From Euglena gracilis (taxonomy: Eukaryota > Euglenida > Euglenophyceae > Euglenales): 64,000 nt of DNA. The first letter of the stretch is position 1. Every line of letters begins with the position of its first letter. Where the stretch lies: NCBI GenBank assembly GCA_039621445.1, contig CP154955.1, positions 7,052,010-7,116,009 on the forward strand. The letters are read 5' to 3'. Made by a program: the position numbers and the translations under genes. The notes under the pieces are model-generated. The model was given only the letters and a program-made list of their open reading frames with translations, had not been told where the DNA came from and made no database searches. This document shows positions 61,536-64,000 of this stretch, one piece after another.

Positions 61536-63262
61536 AGGGGCAGAAGCCCCCAGAACCCCAGCGACGGGGCCGTCAGCAAGAGGAGAGACAGCAAAACCGC
61601 AGAGACAAAAACACCCCACTAGCACAAGAGAAAATGGCGAAGAGCCACCACAGCACCCAACGAGAAACGGAGAGACCGACACCAGCCGAGGGAACAGCAA
61701 GCCAGGAAGGGGAGAGCCCCAAAAACGCCCAAGCCCACGAAGGCCAAAAGAGAGGCCCAACATAGGCGCCCGGTCGGGTCCACCTGGCATAGTCAACGGC
61801 AGAAGCGGCAACCTCAACATAGCTCCCACCTCCAACAGCACCCTCAGCTTCCAGCTTCCCCAACCTCTCCCCAAAACCCATACATCAGCTCCGTACCCCA
61901 GTGCCACCCCAAACCCGCAGCCCCGCAGTTCCCCTCACCTCAGCCGCCGACCCACCGACCCGTCTCCCACCGCACCGCACTGGAGCACAACGACCAGTCA
62001 CCACGCAGCACCGCCCGAACACGTGCCCCCATGGCACGTCCCACCCCATGCACGGTACCATGCGACCCAACGCAGCCGTGCCTGCCCGTGTGGCACCGAT
62101 CCCGAGCCTGCCTCACCCAGGTCTGACGGTTCGTACCCAGGCTTCCCAGTGACCCGTCCCTCACATCCCAGGCGGGTAGGGGGCCCACCACCGGAGGGAC
62201 CGGCCCTAAAGGCCCAGCCGGCCCACGGTGCGACCTGGCGGACCGGACCCAGCCGGCCGCCGCCCGTTTGCCCCGGCTACCCAAGCCTGAAGGGGGCGGG
62301 GGGGAAAGCGGAAAAGCCTGCTGCCAACCTGGGGTGAGTAAGGGGGTTTGGGCAGTACCATCCCTCGTGGTTCGTGGGGCCTTTGTCGTGGGGCTCGTCT
62401 TGCTGCTTGGCTCTGGGTTCCCCGCTCGTCCTGCGGTGGGGGTGGGGGTGGCTGGTCTCCTGTCTTTGGCTCTGGCTCTCCTGGGCTCTCCCGGGCCTTT
62501 TGGCTGCCTGGGGGGTTTTGGTTGGGTGTCCCCTCCCGGGCTGGCTCGGGGGGGGGGGGTCCGCTGGTTGGCTGGCTGGGGCGCGCTTGGGTCTGCCGGC
62601 TGGGGGGGGGTACCCTGCCCCTCGCTTGTGGCGCCTGGGGTGTGCATGCTCTGCGGGTGGAGTGCCTGCTCTTGCCCCCGCTGTTGCCTGGCGCCCCTTC
62701 CCACCTGGGCCGGGGTGCCGTGGCCTTCCTTGAGGCCGGGGTCAGGGGGTTCGGAGGTCCAGGAAGGGAAAGAGTGAGACAGGGAAAGGGTGCGGTCCAG
62801 GGTCAACCCTTACCACAGGGTCAACCACAGCTTCCTGTGCTGCTCGCCGAACCGCACTGCCCACAGCTGCGCTGCACTGTTGAATTGATAAAATCTGACG
62901 ATGGGCACCAGGATGCAGATAAAACGATACGGTAAACAATGCAGATTGGTTTGTGTGTGCATGCGCTCAGGCCGCCGCCGCCCACACTCCCCTTCCTACC
63001 GAGGCGCCGGCCTCGCCTGCCTTTGGCTTACCCCGGCGGCGGGGGGCGGGAGCGGTGCGCACCAGGCATCGAGTGCACTATGTACAAAAAAAGGGAAAGG
63101 AACGTTATAACTGAGGGATGCAAGAATGGGGCTGTTCTGAGGGAACTTCGGCCTGGGGGTCGGCTTTGGCTCCGCCCGGGTTGGGTGTGCGACCGACCGC
63201 CCACTCCCTGTTCGGAAGCGCGCGCAGCCTGGTGGGTGAGGATGTCGTCCGGGTTGACTTGC
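61536..63262. other. Non-coding region after element 3 Pol
   Basis: From 61540 to 61760 Ala/Lys-rich low-complexity sequence, then C-rich (61800-62280) and G/T-rich (62290-62780) tracts. A purine-rich stretch GAAGGGGGCGGGGGGGAAAG at 62288 could be a polypurine tract, but no LTR copy follows. Frames here are homopolymer artefacts. 62930-63262 is mixed sequence without a gene. Confidence 0.45.
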
Positions 63263-64000
63263 AGATGGAAAAGGCAAAGGAGGAAAAGACGGCGGCCGAC
63301 GGAGGAGTGTCGCCGCAGTGGAGGAGTGGGAGGAGTGAAGGGGCCGCCCAGGCCCCAGGGGAGGAGGCCTGGGCAGGCAGTCAAAACCCCGAGCCGGAGA
63401 CCGGCAAGAGGAAGTGCACGAGGTGAGAACCATGCAGGTGTGCTCCACCACCCTGTCCAGGCATCGAGAGGAGGAAGGATGGCAGGTGGTGGCGAAAAAG
63501 AAAAGAAACCGCAAACCAAGACAATCACCACCGATGACACAACCCGACAAGGATCAAGGCGCAAAGGGAAGGAAGGAAGAATGGGAGAGATCTATGCCAA
63601 GGAAATGGCAAAGATCAACAACAAAGAACAACAACCACTCCAAGGGAAAAGGAAGTAAGAAGGAAACGACAACCTCATCGCGACAACCACCACAAGGGTC
63701 AACATCTACCACACAACACCCTCCCCGCGACACCAACCGGCATCCACAACAAGAAAAGCAACACCTACCCCAAAGAAAGCAACATCCACTGCGCGACACC
63801 GACCGGCATCCACCACAAGAAGAGCACCCAAGAAGCCTGACAGCCATGCAACAGCCCGACAACAATCGACCAGACACCCGGCAGCCACCCCACGAGCATC
63901 ATCCGCCACAAGAACCGTCATCTCCACCGCAACATCCCCACCATCAACAACTCCCACCAGAACGCTCCTCTAACCCGCTGCAGGCACCCCACGAGCATCA
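63263..64000 (+). repeat. Near-identical second copy of the element 3 Gag-Pol junction
   Basis: 63263 to the window end repeats 54323-55060 at a constant offset of 8,940 bp, with one difference noticed (G at 54360, C at 63300). It starts abruptly in the Lys/Gly-coding tail of Gag, includes the TGA and the MQVCSTTLSRH start, and runs off the window in the Pro/His-rich region. The upstream flank has no relation to Gag or to an LTR. Confidence 0.9.

Noticed and set aside
62268-62935. Three overlapping Gly/Trp/Leu-rich frames of 120-195 codons
   Set aside because: All three plus frames are open across a G/T-rich tract; composition, not coding, explains this.
61536-63262. 3' LTR of element 3
   Set aside because: No sequence shared with the region before the primer site at 50772 was found, so an LTR cannot be drawn.

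Overview
This is a repeat-dominated stretch of a large eukaryotic nuclear genome. There are no bacterial operons. Almost every recognisable gene belongs to a retrotransposon. Three LTR retrotransposons of the Ty3/chromodomain type carry primer-binding sites matching the 3' end of initiator tRNA-Met, there is a broken LINE-type reverse transcriptase, and the rest is MITEs, palindromes and minisatellites. KGKG-rich Gag proteins, a captured cytosine methyltransferase and the scale of the repeats suggest a microbial alga, most plausibly a dinoflagellate or a related alveolate. That assignment is inference. No rRNA, tRNA, spliced-leader or single-copy host gene was found to confirm it.

Layout. 1-22.9 kb is gene-poor. 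It holds a possible protein fragment at the left edge, a complete 269-bp Mutator-like MITE with a 9-bp target duplication (3931-4217), a second TIR element (11748-12485), a foldback element (12714-17524), a 1.7-kb inverted duplication (13370-15105 and 18395-20135), very many C-run/G-run hairpins, and small palindrome families built on GTCGGCCGAC, GGTCGGGCCGACC, GACGCCGG and GAGACACAGTGTGTGTC. Two short coding stretches stand out: a possible exon (18123-18365) and a PHD-type zinc finger (20704-21001). 22.9-24.9 kb is a LINE reverse transcriptase pseudogene.

25,547-42,162 is a complete 16.6-kb LTR retrotransposon (element 1). Its 314-bp LTRs look identical, and a perfect AAAGC target duplication places it inside a short tandem array. 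It encodes a coiled-coil ORF, a zinc-knuckle Gag overlapping it by ATGA, a small ORF overlapping again by ATGA, protease, a badly broken RT/RNase H, an intact integrase with chromodomain, and then 5.5 kb of extra coding sequence of unknown function (1,469 codons, a single TGA, then 370 codons with a Cys/His cluster). The element is studded with short perfect hairpins.

43,248-50,021 is an older minus-strand chromodomain element (element 2) with LTRs about 97% alike. It carries a DLFA...WANPPF domain resembling the Dam-like methyltransferase domain of DIRS-type elements between protease and RT, and its integrase has lost the middle of its catalytic core.

50,772-61,535 is element 3 on the plus strand. 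A Gag with a long coiled coil and an RRM-like segment is followed in the same frame, past one TGA, by a Pro/His/Gln-rich region and a C5-cytosine DNA methyltransferase domain (interrupted by TAG), then protease, RT, RNase H, integrase and chromodomain with several frame breaks. From 63,263 to the window end a nearly identical copy of the Gag-Pol junction of element 3 starts again.

The window is therefore a nest of mobile elements of different ages. Element 1 looks newest, element 2 is older, and two of the three LTR elements carry methyltransferase-like domains.
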